Source of the DNA: Adineta vaga
Taxonomy: Eukaryota > Rotifera
Length of the DNA: 64,000 bases
Direction: 5' to 3'
NCBI GenBank assembly: GCA_021613535.1
Contig: CP075497.1
Location: 2,914,001 to 2,978,000 of the forward strand
Of this stretch, positions 1 through 12,147 are shown one piece after another. Below the pieces are notes generated by a model. It was not told the origin of the DNA. It worked only from the letters and a program-made list of their open reading frames with translations, and made no database searches. Both the position numbers and the translations under genes were made by a program. Positions within the stretch are counted from its first letter, which is position 1. Each line of letters starts with the position of its first letter.

Positions 1-12
1 AAGAAATTAAAA

Positions 13-1690
13 TTATGTAGAGATTTGTTTGTTTTCGGAACTATCACTTTGTATTGGAAGAGTTTCGGATTTCGATGGAAGATAAAAATGTATATAAGGT
101 TGATCATCGAATAGATCACCTGTTTCAGGAATATCAGGAAGAATTCTAAAAAGAAGAACAAAAAAAGAAATTCTTTTCAAAAGAAAGATTGAATTTACAT
201 CTTTTTGATATTATCAATTGTTGTATGAGTAAATAAATCAGTGGAGAGAAGATTATTTTCTGGTAAGGGAATGTATTGTGGACAACCGGGTTTATGCCGA
301 TGTGATGATGATGATGATAATAATGGCATTTCATTATTATTTGAAAACAATGTAGGTTTTGTTTCAAGTGGTAATGCTATTATTTTAGTTGATAAATGCA
401 TACTTTTGGGTATGATTTGTAGATGATGTTTTTTATTGTATTGTCGAGCGATACAACAAAGAATTAGAGAGGTGAGGAATAATACACTACTGAATCCGAT
501 TAGAATAGTTATTAATATATTAATGAAATTCCATTGATCTATCAAAGAATCAATCAATCAACAGGAAAAACTAGAGTTTTATTTTACTAATTCGAGTTAG
601 AATTATTGTCGAAGAATTGTCATCTAAATAAAAAGAAGTTTTATCTCGTTCAGTTTCTTTTTATATTTAAACAATGATTCACGTTTAATATTGATTTTAG
701 TTCGACAAATTCGATGATTGTTTACAAATAGATTTACATTTTTTGAAGGATCTAATGTTATGATGCAAATATATTCTCTATTAAGTTCATTAGAATCAAT
801 TGATTCAATTGTATATTTAATGGAACGTTTCCAATTGAATGAATTTTTGATTTCATCAAAATCTTTTGAGATTATATTTCTATATGAAGAATCCTTTTGC
901 TTAAGATAAAATGATAGATTAATAGTTGGTTGATAATCATTATAAATAACAAATTCATAATCAATTGAACATGAAATATCAATTGATTCATTTGCATGAA
1001 TAGTTATTTCTTTTGTACAATTCACTGTTTATAAATGTCGAGAAAAACAAACAAAATATTCGATGCAAAGGATAAAAATACTTACGTGTTGTTGGTAAAA
1101 GATGAATAAATCGATATATATCATGTAGAATATCATCATCTGGACTAAAACCAGATTCTGCATGTAAAATAATTTCATAATGAAGAAGATTTTCATTATT
1201 ATTATTCTGTAAGATTAATTGACCGGTAGTTTCGTGAATAATACATGAAAAATTTTCATCATGATTGACAATAAATCGATTTTGAATGCGATCGAATCGC
1301 GCAAGTTGTCGATAATTATTTGAAGATATCCGATGGATTAACCATGTCGTATGTTCACGAACTGAAGATTTATTGTTAGAATTTTCAGAGATTAAAGTAT
1401 CAATGAATTTGAAATCAGGTGTATCAATGATAATCTCATGATTAGTTTCATATGTTTTAGTATATCGATTGAAATCTAAGAAAAAAGAAACATATTGAAT
1501 CTTGATTGTAAATCAAGAAAATTTACTTTGAATTGAAGAACTATGTACATCTCGTTTAACAGACTGTGTTTCTTGATTATCAAGTTGAATTGTGTATATA
1601 TTCTAAACAAAGAAAATGATCTTTTCTTTAGACTATATGATGTCTATCTACTTGTGAGATGAATAGGAAAAGTAGTAGGAGAATTTGCAT
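13..1690 (-). CDS. Single-pass type I membrane protein with cadherin-like/Ig-like ectodomain
   Basis: Six exons on the minus strand join in phase: 1690-1652, 1602-1527, 1475-1086, 1024-683, 538-199, 145-13 (439 codons plus stop). The first exon encodes a signal peptide (MQILLLLFLFISQ). The ectodomain holds a stretch reminiscent of a cadherin repeat (FSCIIHETTGQLIL followed by LLHYEIILHAESG) and then a beta-rich, Cys-containing segment that could be Ig-like (SIDISCSIDYEF ... REYICIITLDP). A hydrophobic span (FINILITILIGFSSVLFLTSL) is followed by CC and a Ser- and Pro-containing cytoplasmic tail. The last exon was found by extending past an apparent stop through a GT-AG intron (198-146). Domain names are tentative; a membrane receptor or adhesion role is inference. 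The start lies 81 bp from the divergent gene at 1772, so the two probably share a promoter. Confidence 0.6.
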
Positions 1691-1771
1691 ACTTCATCAA
1701 ACTATTCGCGCCCTATTCTGATCGTCAATTGATATATTCAGGATCAAATTATCTGTTATTGATACAAAGAT

Positions 1772-3747
1772 ATGAGTGAGAATGAAATTGAAGAAGATAC
1801 TGATTCTGTCGAACAAATAGAAACACAATCGAATACTGAAGAAATGAAAACTTGTCTTCAAATTAGTGCAACTAATCAATTTCCAGATATTGCTTTCAAT
1901 CAATATAAAGTTGCTATTATTGGTATGAATGATTTAGGATCTGCAACAGCTTTTCTACTTCTATCTCGACAAATTATTACTGATATGATTATTATTGATC
2001 AGGATAATACACGATTAGCAGGTTTAATTCATTTGAATCGTTTCTTTTCGAAATCTACACATTATTTCCATTGTTTTTCTTTCAGCTGAATATGCAGATT
2101 TAAGTGCTTGTACAACATTTGTATCTGGTGTTAATATTCAAGCAAGTAGTCAATTAATATCATGTAAAGATGCTCGCATTGTTATTCTCTGTGATATTGA
2201 AAAGGATGAAACTTTCTCCAAGTTGAAAGAAACATCACATACAATTAGTCTTTATGGTAAGAAGAATGTATAATCATTAAATCTCTGCTAATCATGTACG
2301 GAAATTCTAAAAGAGATGAAGTCTTATTCATACGCAGTTAACTAAACATGATTAAAAGTAATCGAAGAAAAAACACCATTTTTATGATTCATTACATTCT
2401 CCACCTGCTCGTTGTTACGATCTTAGAACCATACTTGAAAGTACGTCATAATTTTGAATTATTCATATGTCAAAAGAAAATCATAATTGATTCATACATC
2501 TACCTTCATGTCACGAAACTCACAATATATTAGGAAAGTACTTCTATTCTGAATTTACCATTTCTAATATTTTATTATGATTACGTATGAATGTTGCACT
2601 TCATGATATTTATAGCAAAATGACTAACACATACATTCATATTAATTTGAGTTTTGATGAAAAATATAAATTAGTTACAAATATCTAGATATGACGTTAG
2701 TTTTATGATTGAAGCAATTTTTTTCAGACAGATTTGTTTCATTGATATAAACATCGTATCGTAATTAAATTCCAACTATTATATATTAAACTAATAATAA
2801 AAGTAATTAGATACATCGAAGATCTAAAAGGAAAAATATTCATTTTTTTACTATAAATTAAGGTTTTTAGATCGCAATGATTTCCGTTGTAATATTTTAG
2901 CGAAATTCTCAGCACTTTTTTTTTACTCATTCTCATGTTAGTGCAGATGCTCATGTAGGAGTTCTTCCTGTCATTTCAACCTAATCATTAGTTCTCGAAA
3001 TTGAACACCTGTATGTAATAAATTATCGTAACCGGTCCTTCGAGTATTTATAGAACAAGTACTCAACACGATTTATTTTACGTAATCAACGAAGTTTTCA
3101 AAATTCATTTTAGCACCCGAATGTGTCTTGATTATTGCTATTCAACCCTTCGAAATCATAACTCAAATATGTACTTTAAATAGCAATTTACCATCTTACC
3201 GGATTCTAGCACCAGGAACAATGATCGATTCAGCTCATTTTCGGTTCAAATCACCTTCATATTTGGTTTGTTACGATAAAATCAATCTTTCTTTAGATTA
3301 TTAATTGGTGAAAAATTAGAAATATCACCATCAAATATCACCGGAATAATGATTGGTAGTCATGGACATAATAATCTTCCATTATGGAATTCTGTAACTA
3401 TCGGTGGTATTCATTTACTTTCAGAGAATTCAACAATAGGAACAACATCTGATCAAGAAAATTGGCATCAACTTCACTCGAATGTTAATCAACGACAAGA
3501 AGAAATTCGAAAGATTAAAGGAAATGAAATTTGGTCAATTGCAATGGTATCAAGTGAACTTGTCGAATGTATTCTTCGTAATAAATGTGAAATTCATCCA
3601 GTTACTGTTAATATTAAAGGTTATTATAATGTTAAAACAGATCTTTTTCTTTCAATTCCAGCAATTATTGGTCAAAATGGTATATCTCATTTAATAACGA
3701 ACAGTTGCAATGAAAATGACGTTTCAAAACTACTTCAATCTGTATAA
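1772..3747 (+). CDS. L-lactate dehydrogenase-like protein, probably catalytically inactive
   Basis: Exons 1772-2021, 2086-2256, 3114-3243 and 3297-3747 join in phase to 333 residues, the usual length of LDH. An acidic N-terminal extension precedes the Rossmann strand with GMNDLGSA (from residue 51). The C-terminal half aligns with LDH: DSAHFR then LLIGEKL, then GSHGHNNLPLW. The catalytic His is kept (His206), as is the Asp of the relay (Asp179). The substrate-carboxylate Arg171 of LDH is His182 here, the Asp after HG is His208, and the active-site loop with its Arg is shortened by about ten residues. This resembles other LDH-fold proteins with degenerate sites, such as the LDH part of UEVLD, but no UEV domain is present. 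Intron 2 is 857 nt, long for the neighbourhood, with nothing recognisable in it. A regulatory or NAD-binding role is inference. Confidence 0.75.
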
Positions 3748-4531
3748 CTTACTTACATCATTTTTTTTTCTCTTATTCTCTCAAAAACATTTATGATGAC
3801 GTCTTGAGAGGTGAATATATATATGTTAGACATATTAATTCTTTTGTCAACGAAAAAACACGTACATGCCATTGAAGAGTTTGAATAATGATTGAATATG
3901 TTTAAATTCAAAAAGATTCTGACGTCAACGATTTTCTTGTCAATTTCAATGAGAGATTTTCGTCATATTCTTTATGTTTATCAAATAAAAGTGATCGATA
4001 ATTATTTTTAGTCATTACATCTTCTACTACATATTTATATATATATATATATATACAGTACATGTTTTTATTGATAAAATACGATGTAAATGAGGGGTGG
4101 GTGGTCTCTTTTTTTTTCGTCAATTCTTTTTTATTGAGTATATTGGTAATTGGAATAATTTGTACAAGCATCACTGAACAAAAGCGACGAATTCTGTTTA
4201 TTTATCTGACGCGTTTCTTTTTTTTTCTCTCTTTTTGTTTCTCTCATTCCGCTCTTTTCTCTCTCTTCTTTTTCTCGTAAAAAATGTATAATCGGTTCTA
4301 TTTCATTTCTATGAGTAATGTTATGAGATGTTGAGTTTTTTAATGCTATGCCGATGTTTCGCAATTTTTATGCTTTTTTTTCGTTCGTTTCGTAGTGCGT
4401 AGGAAGGAATTCTATTTACTCGTTGTCAGGTGTACAAAATACATACATATAGTTTCTCTCATAGATTGACTTTGAATCGACACTTTCATTTCAAGTATTT
4501 TTTCAACCGAAATCCAACAACAACATACAAC
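3748..4531. other. Intergenic region, no gene seen
   Basis: Contains an (AT)n tract near 4037-4055 and pyrimidine-rich stretches near 4100-4280. It probably holds the promoter and 5' UTR of the peptide-precursor gene at 4532. Open frames here are low-complexity and unsupported. Confidence 0.5.
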
Positions 4532-5128
4532 ATGACGAAATTTTCCCTCCTATCAACGAATGTCAACATCCTACTAATTGTATTTGTTCTTGTGTCAATA
4601 ATGAACTTCTCCTGTGCATCTTCGGATAATCTTGCTATGCGAGAAATGTCCTCTGATGATAACAATGATGACGATGTACAAGAAGAACGTCGAAATTATG
4701 ATTTCAATCAATTACGTCATTTTCTTCTAACAGCAAATGCTGAACGACGTGCAGCCAAACGCGAACAACAAGAATTTTACAAACGAGAATTAGTAAATAG
4801 ATAATTAATTTCCATTAAAGATCATATTCATCATTTCATCTATTTTAGGTTCGAGAATATCTTCGATCATTTACCGATCCTAATCCAGATCGACTTCAAG
4901 AAGTTAAAAGTAAGTTGAATACTCTCTTATCTTCTTCTCATTTATATTGAAATTCTCCTCCATTCTCATATATATTTAAATCATCCTCTCAGATTGCACG
5001 ATTTGCATGTTTTACTAACTCACTAATATCATACCTGCACGCTTTCTGATTTAGAACGCTTCACCTATTGTAGTGTTCAAGATATTTTTCAAGGAACTCT
5101 TTGTCGTCGGCGTTCAATTGAAAAATAA
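4532..5128 (+). CDS. Candidate secreted neuropeptide precursor with one disulfide-ring peptide
   Basis: Exons 4532-4792, 4849-4909 and 5055-5128 join in phase to 131 residues. An N-terminal hydrophobic stretch (VNILLIVFVLVSIMNFSCASS) is a signal peptide. An acidic segment (SSDDNNDDDVQEERR) and a charged helical spacer follow. The C-terminus carries KKR (107-109), then FTYCSVQDIFQGTLC (110-124), then RRR (125-127) and SIEK. Prohormone convertase cleavage at both basic sites would release a 15-mer with Cys113 and Cys124 enclosing ten residues. The ring size equals that of somatostatin, but the sequence is otherwise unlike it, so no family is assigned. Secretion and processing are inferred from layout. 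The peptide-coding exon is separate from the signal-peptide exon, as in many neuropeptide genes. Confidence 0.7.
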
Positions 5129-6313
5129 TCTCTAATCTGGTTTTATTGACGAAGTCAACATCAAAACAATCTTTGCTTTAAAATACTGCTTGTTGTTGCA
5201 TCTGTATTCTATCTTGCATGATGAAATGTATGGCTTTAAACTAATAAAAAGAAAACAAGATTCTTAATTTAATATGAATGATATGTTTTTCTTTCTTCTA
5301 TTTTTATCAGATATGATTTGACTTTGCTTACCTTTTTATATACACCTATCACTTGCAAGAATATTAAAAAAAACAGAACTCATGCATTTGTCAATAACTA
5401 ATTGCTGATTGTTATCAACATGCTATTAAAAAACTCCAAAGCAAGAAATTGCTTCATCGTTCTAGTATTTAGTTGATTTAACAATACTAATCAATATAAC
5501 ATCTGTAAATGTATATTATTCTAGAACGTTTCAAGACCTACTGTAATTCTTATGAAGATTTGATGAATTCCAATTGGGCTGCATGCGGTTAAAATCGCAT
5601 TTGTACCAACAACATCATCATCATCATCATCATCATCATTACTACGCATTTATAACCTTATATTACCGGTTCCTTTATATTATTATTTGTCTTTTTGATT
5701 ACCTCTATTTCCTCGTATTTTTTCTTCTTAATCTTTTTCGTTTGTTTTTGCTTCTTTGCCCTTAAAATAACCGATGGTATATACTTATCACTTTTAACAT
5801 ATTTTTATTACTAATAACTAACGATAAATTTTCAAAGGAACGGGAATATTTAATAATAAACCATTCTTTTACTAACACCATCGTATTGACACTTGTCTTT
5901 ATTGCAATAGCTTTCTCAGACAGGTGTTGTTTTTTTATCCATGCAATATTATTAACTTAACTGTGTATTAGTTTCTCTTCTCTGTCACATATCTCAAAAT
6001 ATTATGACGAGTGTGATTTTCATTAATGGAAAGGAGAATGAGAATCTCAAATATTTCTTCAATTTATTTCATAATACTTTGATTTGTTCTTCTTCTTATT
6101 CTTATTCGTCTTCTTCTTCTCCTTGCAGAACGATTTTGTGCAAGTTTCGATGAATTTTATGCGACGCAAGCTGCATGTCTTGGCTGAAAGAACCGCTATT
6201 CACTTGATCCTTTTTTTTTCGTTGTTAAAAATGTTCTTTTTTATTTCATTTGAAAGAAAAATAATTATTGTAATCTACTCTGATTAATTAAGAAAATGAT
6301 TTTTTTATCAATA
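5129..6313. other. Intergenic region between convergent genes
   Basis: AT-rich 3' flanks of the peptide-precursor and SLC6 genes. It includes a (CAT)n run at about 5611-5640 and a pyrimidine-rich tract at 6084-6125. No credible coding region was seen; the poly-His and poly-Leu frames are products of the simple repeats. Confidence 0.5.
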
Positions 6314-9163
6314 CTAAAAACGAGTTGTTGACACATCAGAAAGTCTTTTTATATATAATTTCGGACTTGCTGGCATAATTTCAATCGCTGCGGAATCCAA
6401 ATCAAATGTATCGCCAGTATCAATTGTCGATAAGGTTTGCATACTTAATTTCTTCGGATCAATACTATTCGAATATCGAACAGATAATTGACGATGTTCA
6501 TGACGCGCTGGACCCCATTCAATATGAGGCAAACGAGCTTCCTTTATAATCTAAAGAAAACAAAACAAATTTTCAAATGAGAGATTATTCGAATTAATCA
6601 TTTCATACACTCCATGTTCCACGTCGACAGATTTCAACGATAAAAATATATGGTAACCAACCAAGACACATGATAACAACGACCCAGCCAAGTGTAAGTG
6701 CCCATGAGGGATATGTATAATCATCAAGTGTTACTTCTTGATAGAATAAAGATGAAAAAAGAATTGTAAACTGTAAAGATAAATAAACATAAACATATGT
6801 AAGAAGAATTTCACGTCTGATTAAATAGAAGAAAAAAAAAGAAAGAAAAGAAATTCGATAATTACAATCAGAATCAATGGAGAAATGTATTTCCAACAGA
6901 TTTGCCAGAATTTATTTGGACGTCGTTCTTCACCTAACATGATGGCAATATCATCACAAAAATTATCCACGCCTATAAGTCAACTAATAGCAATTCGACA
7001 ATGTCTGTCTTCTTTTGTTGCTCTTACCATAAACCCACGCAATACAAAATAATTCAACGACACCAATTATTAACCAAGGAAATCCACCAAGATACTGATC
7101 AACAATATTCAATACATATAAACCACCCTAATCACAAAACAAACATATAGACACGAATTTTTTCGTCATTTTTTCTAAATTATCAAAACATACTCGAGTA
7201 ACCATAGTTAATCCAAGTAGAAAAAATAGAACGCATATACCAAATCGAAAGAGAATTATTTTCTTTGGCGTATTTAAATAGGTTTTAAATTCATCAATAA
7301 TACTAGCCATGACAGTTTCCATAATTGAAAACTAGAAAAAGCAAAAGTGTGTCAAAACGAATTAAGTAAATATATCTTTAACTAACTTCCGAACCAAAAC
7401 CCAGAGTACACATCATTAAAAAGAAGAGAACGCACCATAATGGTGCAAATGGCATCATAGATAAACCTTCAGGAAAGACAACAAATGCCAAACCAGGACC
7501 TTAAAAATAATCGAAATAACACGAACCAAATCTAGTGATTCTAACCTCCTTTGGCCACATCAGCAACACTCACGCCCATTTTAGTTGCCATATGACCTTG
7601 AAATTATCAAAATCAACACTTTATTTTTTTTTGCTTCTTCAATCGCTCACATACCTAAGACAGTAAATATTGCAAATCCACCAAATATGCTCGTAAACCA
7701 TGTCACCAAACAGATTGACAACGTATCACTTTACAGGAAAAAAGATACGATACATATTGTAAAACATGTATATATTTCGAAAAAGAAAACAATTCTCCTA
7801 CCGATATACATTATTATTAAAATCATTGAATGAGGCCATTGCAATCAATCCTCCACTACAACAACTTAACGCATAGAATACTTGTGTACATGCTTCTTTC
7901 CATACCTAAATTATTCCCAAAAGAAATTTCGTTTTTTTTCCTTCTGCAGAATATTTTCAAAAACTCACAGTTGGATTTTTTAATGCGCCAAAATCCACAC
8001 TACCGATATAGAATTTGATACCTTCAACAGCACCACTTAATGTTACTCCACGAATAATTAAAACAGTTAACATTACATAAGGAAATAGAGCAGTAAAATA
8101 TGCAATCTATTTTCAACAGAGGAAAAAACGACATGTTTATCGAAACAAATTCTTTTCGTTACTTTGCCTAGAGATTGAACACCTTTTGACAATGCCAAAA
8201 AACAAATGAGCCAAGCAACAGCTAATGCAATAGCTAAATGAGTAACAATACCATCAACATTTTCTACTCCACTACTGATCTGCAGGACTCGTCGACTAAA
8301 ATAACAGATAAATATTCATTAAAAAAGAACATAAAAGAAAAAGAACTCTCTCACTAAAAATATTCTTCACTTGGTGAACTTGTCATATCTAGAAAGTAAA
8401 AACTCATCATTTAAAATAATCTTTACAAAGAAACTAAAACTAATTTACTTCTCATAAAAGCAAGATCACTTCGAGATATATTTGCTAACATTTTTTGATC
8501 AGTACATAATGCTGTATTCCACCAATTTCCGCATGTTGACCATGGAACAATCAATTGAAAAGAAGCCATTAAAAAATAAAAACAATAAGCAATCAAAACA
8601 TTATAATAGAGAGCTAAGAAACAATTCGTTGCTAATGATGCATAGCCAATACCTAGAAGAAAAACATATTTTCAATCAAAACCTTTTTGTCCATTAACAA
8701 AATGATCTACCTCGTAGTAATGGATTGACTTTCCATACTACAAGTGGACCAGCACTAGTAAATTGTCCTAAAGTTAATTCAAGATAAAATACAGGTGCAC
8801 CAATAAAGATAAGCATTATTGTATATGGAATAAGAAATGCACCTACAAAATTATATATATACATATAGTTTGTCGATGATCAGAATGAAAACTTAGTTTA
8901 TTCTTATATTTACCTCCGCCATTTTTAAAACAAAGATATGGAAATCGCCAAACATTTCCTAGGCCAACAGCTAAAGTATCAAAATTGAATTTTATTTATA
9001 TCGACTATATTCGTCTCTACTAACCAAATGCGACTAATGTTAGAAAGAATTCAATTGGATTCGACCATTGTTTACGCTATAGATATTATTAATAGATAAT
9101 CTATCAAAAAAAAACCCAAATTTATCGACAAACCTCTGGAGGTGTTATTTCACTTGTACTCAT
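6314..9163 (-). CDS. SLC6 family Na+/Cl--dependent amino-acid/neurotransmitter transporter
   Basis: Seventeen exons join in phase to 621 residues: 9163-9134, 9076-9025, 8970-8914, 8842-8711, 8652-8449, 8388-8355, 8295-8163, 8106-7969, 7905-7802, 7728-7655, 7596-7546, 7499-7387, 7331-7194, 7127-7028, 6972-6866, 6770-6609, 6550-6314. SLC6 hallmarks are present in order: [12 protein letters not shown] in TM1, LYYNV in TM3, the [10 protein letters not shown] cysteine pair in the second extracellular loop, [30 protein letters not shown] in TM7, and SIMETV near TM8. The TM1 position that is Asp in monoamine transporters is Gly, which fits the glycine/proline/GABA group that binds a substrate carboxylate. 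The plasma-membrane symport role follows from the family; the exact substrate cannot be read from sequence. The C-terminal tail (last 70 residues) is Ser/Thr/Asp-rich. Confidence 0.93.
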
Positions 9164-9715
9164 CAGTTGTCTTTTATGCAATTGAAAAGAAGATTTATAA
9201 TATTTCTCACCATATATTTATGTACGATTATTATTATAAGATAAAAAAAATGCACTAGACATGATTTTTCAAACCCGACAAATGTCAAGGAAAGAATCTT
9301 TATATTAAAGATGTTATAATTATCATCGGTGCTCGAAGTATTGATGTATCGATATATACATATAATCTATTAAAATGGCAACAATCAAATGAATAGAATT
9401 TGATAATTCGAATGATAAACATTGAGAAAAAGAACATGTAAAAAAATAGGTTATTAGAGATAATCTAAGGTCATCATAGACTCCCGCAAAATCATTTCTA
9501 TTTTTGTCAATAGATGCCAGATGAATATGGTTCAAATGTAATACAGAAACACTTATAAATCATTAAATTAAATTCAACTTTTAAATTAAAATGAATTTTT
9601 TAATTCATTGAACTTTACAAACAATTCTTTTGTAATTAATTACTTACAATAAAATTCACCAATGATTTTTATTCGTTAATAATCAATAATCAGTTGAATC
9701 TTTTATTTAAACACG
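9164..9715. other. Intergenic region between divergent genes
   Basis: A 552-bp AT-rich gap between the SLC6 start and the ATRIP-like start. It should hold both promoters. No further motif was recognised. Confidence 0.45.
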
Positions 9716-11906
9716 ATGTATCCACCGATAAAACGTCTTCGTACTGATGAAAATCAAGATGAAGTCAATGCTGGACCAGGAACAACTGCGTTATCAACTA
9801 TGGCGGATGATTTTGAAATGACTGATGATGAATTATTATTTTCTGCAACACAAGTTGAACAACAACACAATTATGATTATCAACCAGTCAGTCAAAATCC
9901 TTCTCGAGTACTTTCTCAAGCACCTGTATTTTCTACTCAATCCGTTCTTCAACCATTAGCATCGGAAGGCAATCGAACACCAATTGTAAATAGAGAAATG
10001 GAACTTGAAAGGAAACTATTAATGAAAGAAGGTCAAATAATTATCTTAGAAAAGAATAATCGTTTATTAACGGAAAAAAATGCTCGATTGTAAGTTATTT
10101 TAAATCGATGAATTCATTTGAAATTTTCATTTCTTTATTTTAGGACACGAGAAAAATGTCTTTTGAAAACGGAACAAGATGAAGCAGCAAGTGCTCGTGA
10201 ACAACGTATTAAAATTCAACTAGATACATGTAAATCTCAATTGACATTTAATGAACGTGAACGTAGCGAATTACAAACACGTTATCATACACTCGAAACA
10301 CGTTTTCATGAAAGTCAAGAAACAAGTAATCGTCTTCTTCGTGAAGTTACTCGTCTACGTACAGACAAACCACCAATAAATTCTCCTCAACAACAACAAC
10401 AACAACAACTATCGATTTCCTCATCAAATCATTCACGTCTTCTTCAAACTCAATTACCATTATTTTCAGCCTATGAATTATTACGTACACGAACAATTGA
10501 TTCTTCAACAATGCCTATATCAAGTTTACAAGTTATACTCGAACGAATTCGACCACAATCAATCACACAGCATATTTGGCAAACATTAGTTGATGTGATC
10601 TTTTTTCGTCAACAAAATTCTACATTAATCAAATTAAAACAACAAGATTTAACAATCGCAATCGATTTAATCACAATGACAGCATTTTATCAAATGATTT
10701 CTAATATTTTACAATTATTTCATAATCAAAAAAATCGTTTAACAACAAATAATAATGATCAACAACAAGAACAACAAATATTAACAACAGAGAATATAAT
10801 GTTAATCTTAGATGCTTGTTCACATTTTCTTTTAAATACAGTCAAATCAACTGAGTCTTTGAGTAAACAAGAAAATACATCAACAATCAAAAAACAACAA
10901 GTACATTTCTCAACAGAAAAACTCTCTTCTCATTGGATTTGTTTTTCAGGAACCCGAACCGATGGATGATGGTTCATCACAACGTTCGACAACTGATTGT
11001 AGTCAAATTCCCTGTCCACTACCAGCTGATCATCATACAGCATATTATACTGCTAAAGGTCAATGTTTAACCATGTTAAAATATTTCCTATCACATTCCA
11101 TAGTAAATAAATATTCCTATTCATTATTCAATCGTATTCTAACACTTTATACATTTCATTTTAAAACTCGACCACCACATGAATCAGAACGACGCAAAGC
11201 TTTTTGTTCATTTCTTGTATCTATTCTTGATCAAGATCAACATATGAATCCATATCAATATTTAACAGATATTATTTTATCAATACTTGATGCATCACCT
11301 GATCAACCCGATTGGTTATGTTCAGTATCGATGAATGATGATCGATCTTCACAACGTTGTCTTTGTACAATACTTATTACACATCTTGATTCATTAATTT
11401 ATCTCGATAAAAATGAAAATTTCAATGAATATATGAAATTTCTTTGGGCAATTTATCGTTTGCAATTATTCATATTTGATAAGGAGAATTTCCATAAAAT
11501 GGAACTTGATAATGGTCAATGTCCAGGTTTATGTTGGTTAACATTATTCATTTCATTTGGCCAATGTTTATCACGTTTTCTATTTCATATTATAAAACCA
11601 ACAATAAAAAAGCAAATCTTTCAATTATCAATTAAATTTGTTAAGATTTTAATACTTTTTTCATTACAATTACAACCAACGACATGTCTACCGCAACAAG
11701 CGAAAGAATTACAACTTTATACTAATCCATCATTATGGCATCTCTATGAACTTATGTTATTATATCATCATCAAGAACAGCAACAACAACAACAACAGAC
11801 AAATCATGAATCAATTAGTATTATTAATCAACAAGTACTCGATGATCAACTCTGTGTTTTTGGTTATATACATGATGTATTAGAAGCTGGAAATGAAATG
11901 AGATAA
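9716..11906 (+). CDS. ATRIP: ATRIP-like DNA-damage checkpoint protein
   Basis: Exons 9716-10089, 10144-10900 and 10950-11906 join in phase to 695 residues (human ATRIP is about 790). The N-terminus has a basic KRLR motif and an acidic/hydrophobic segment (MADDFEMTDDELLFSATQ) in the place of the RPA-binding acidic patch of ATRIP. A long coiled coil follows at about residues 95-205 (KEGQIIILEKNN ... SQLTFNERERSELQTR), which matches the ATRIP coiled-coil pattern. The rest is predicted helical with several poly-Gln stretches. By family, ATRIP binds RPA-coated ssDNA and recruits ATR kinase. The call rests on the N-terminal pattern and overall layout, so it is likely but not certain. It converges with the cyclin-fold gene 241 bp downstream. 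Confidence 0.6.
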
Positions 11907-12147
11907 CTAAAAACTATCATATCAATTTTTTGTCGCTTATTTGTGTAATAAACATTTATCTTGAAACAAAAATCATGTGAGTAGATTTCTGATTTATCTA
12001 TTCAAATATCGATAAAATCATTGCAGATTTATTCATTATTTTATACAATTAAATAAACATCTTATTATATAAATACATTCTAGAATTACTGTTCATTTTT
12101 CATATTTGATTGTCGATTGCTTTTCCTTGAAGGATGATAATAATAAA

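Noticed and set aside
1697-1903. Minus-strand frame over the LDH-like start
   Set aside because: Antisense of the LDH-like exon 1; the receptor gene's signal-peptide exon at 1690-1652 is in a different frame and fits better.
2348-2954. Small frames in intron 2 of the LDH-like gene as a missing LDH exon
   Set aside because: The LDH alignment closes without them and neither frame resembles the missing loop.
5574-5765. Open frame with a poly-His run
   Set aside because: Product of a (CAT)n simple repeat, no family pattern, no supporting splice structure.
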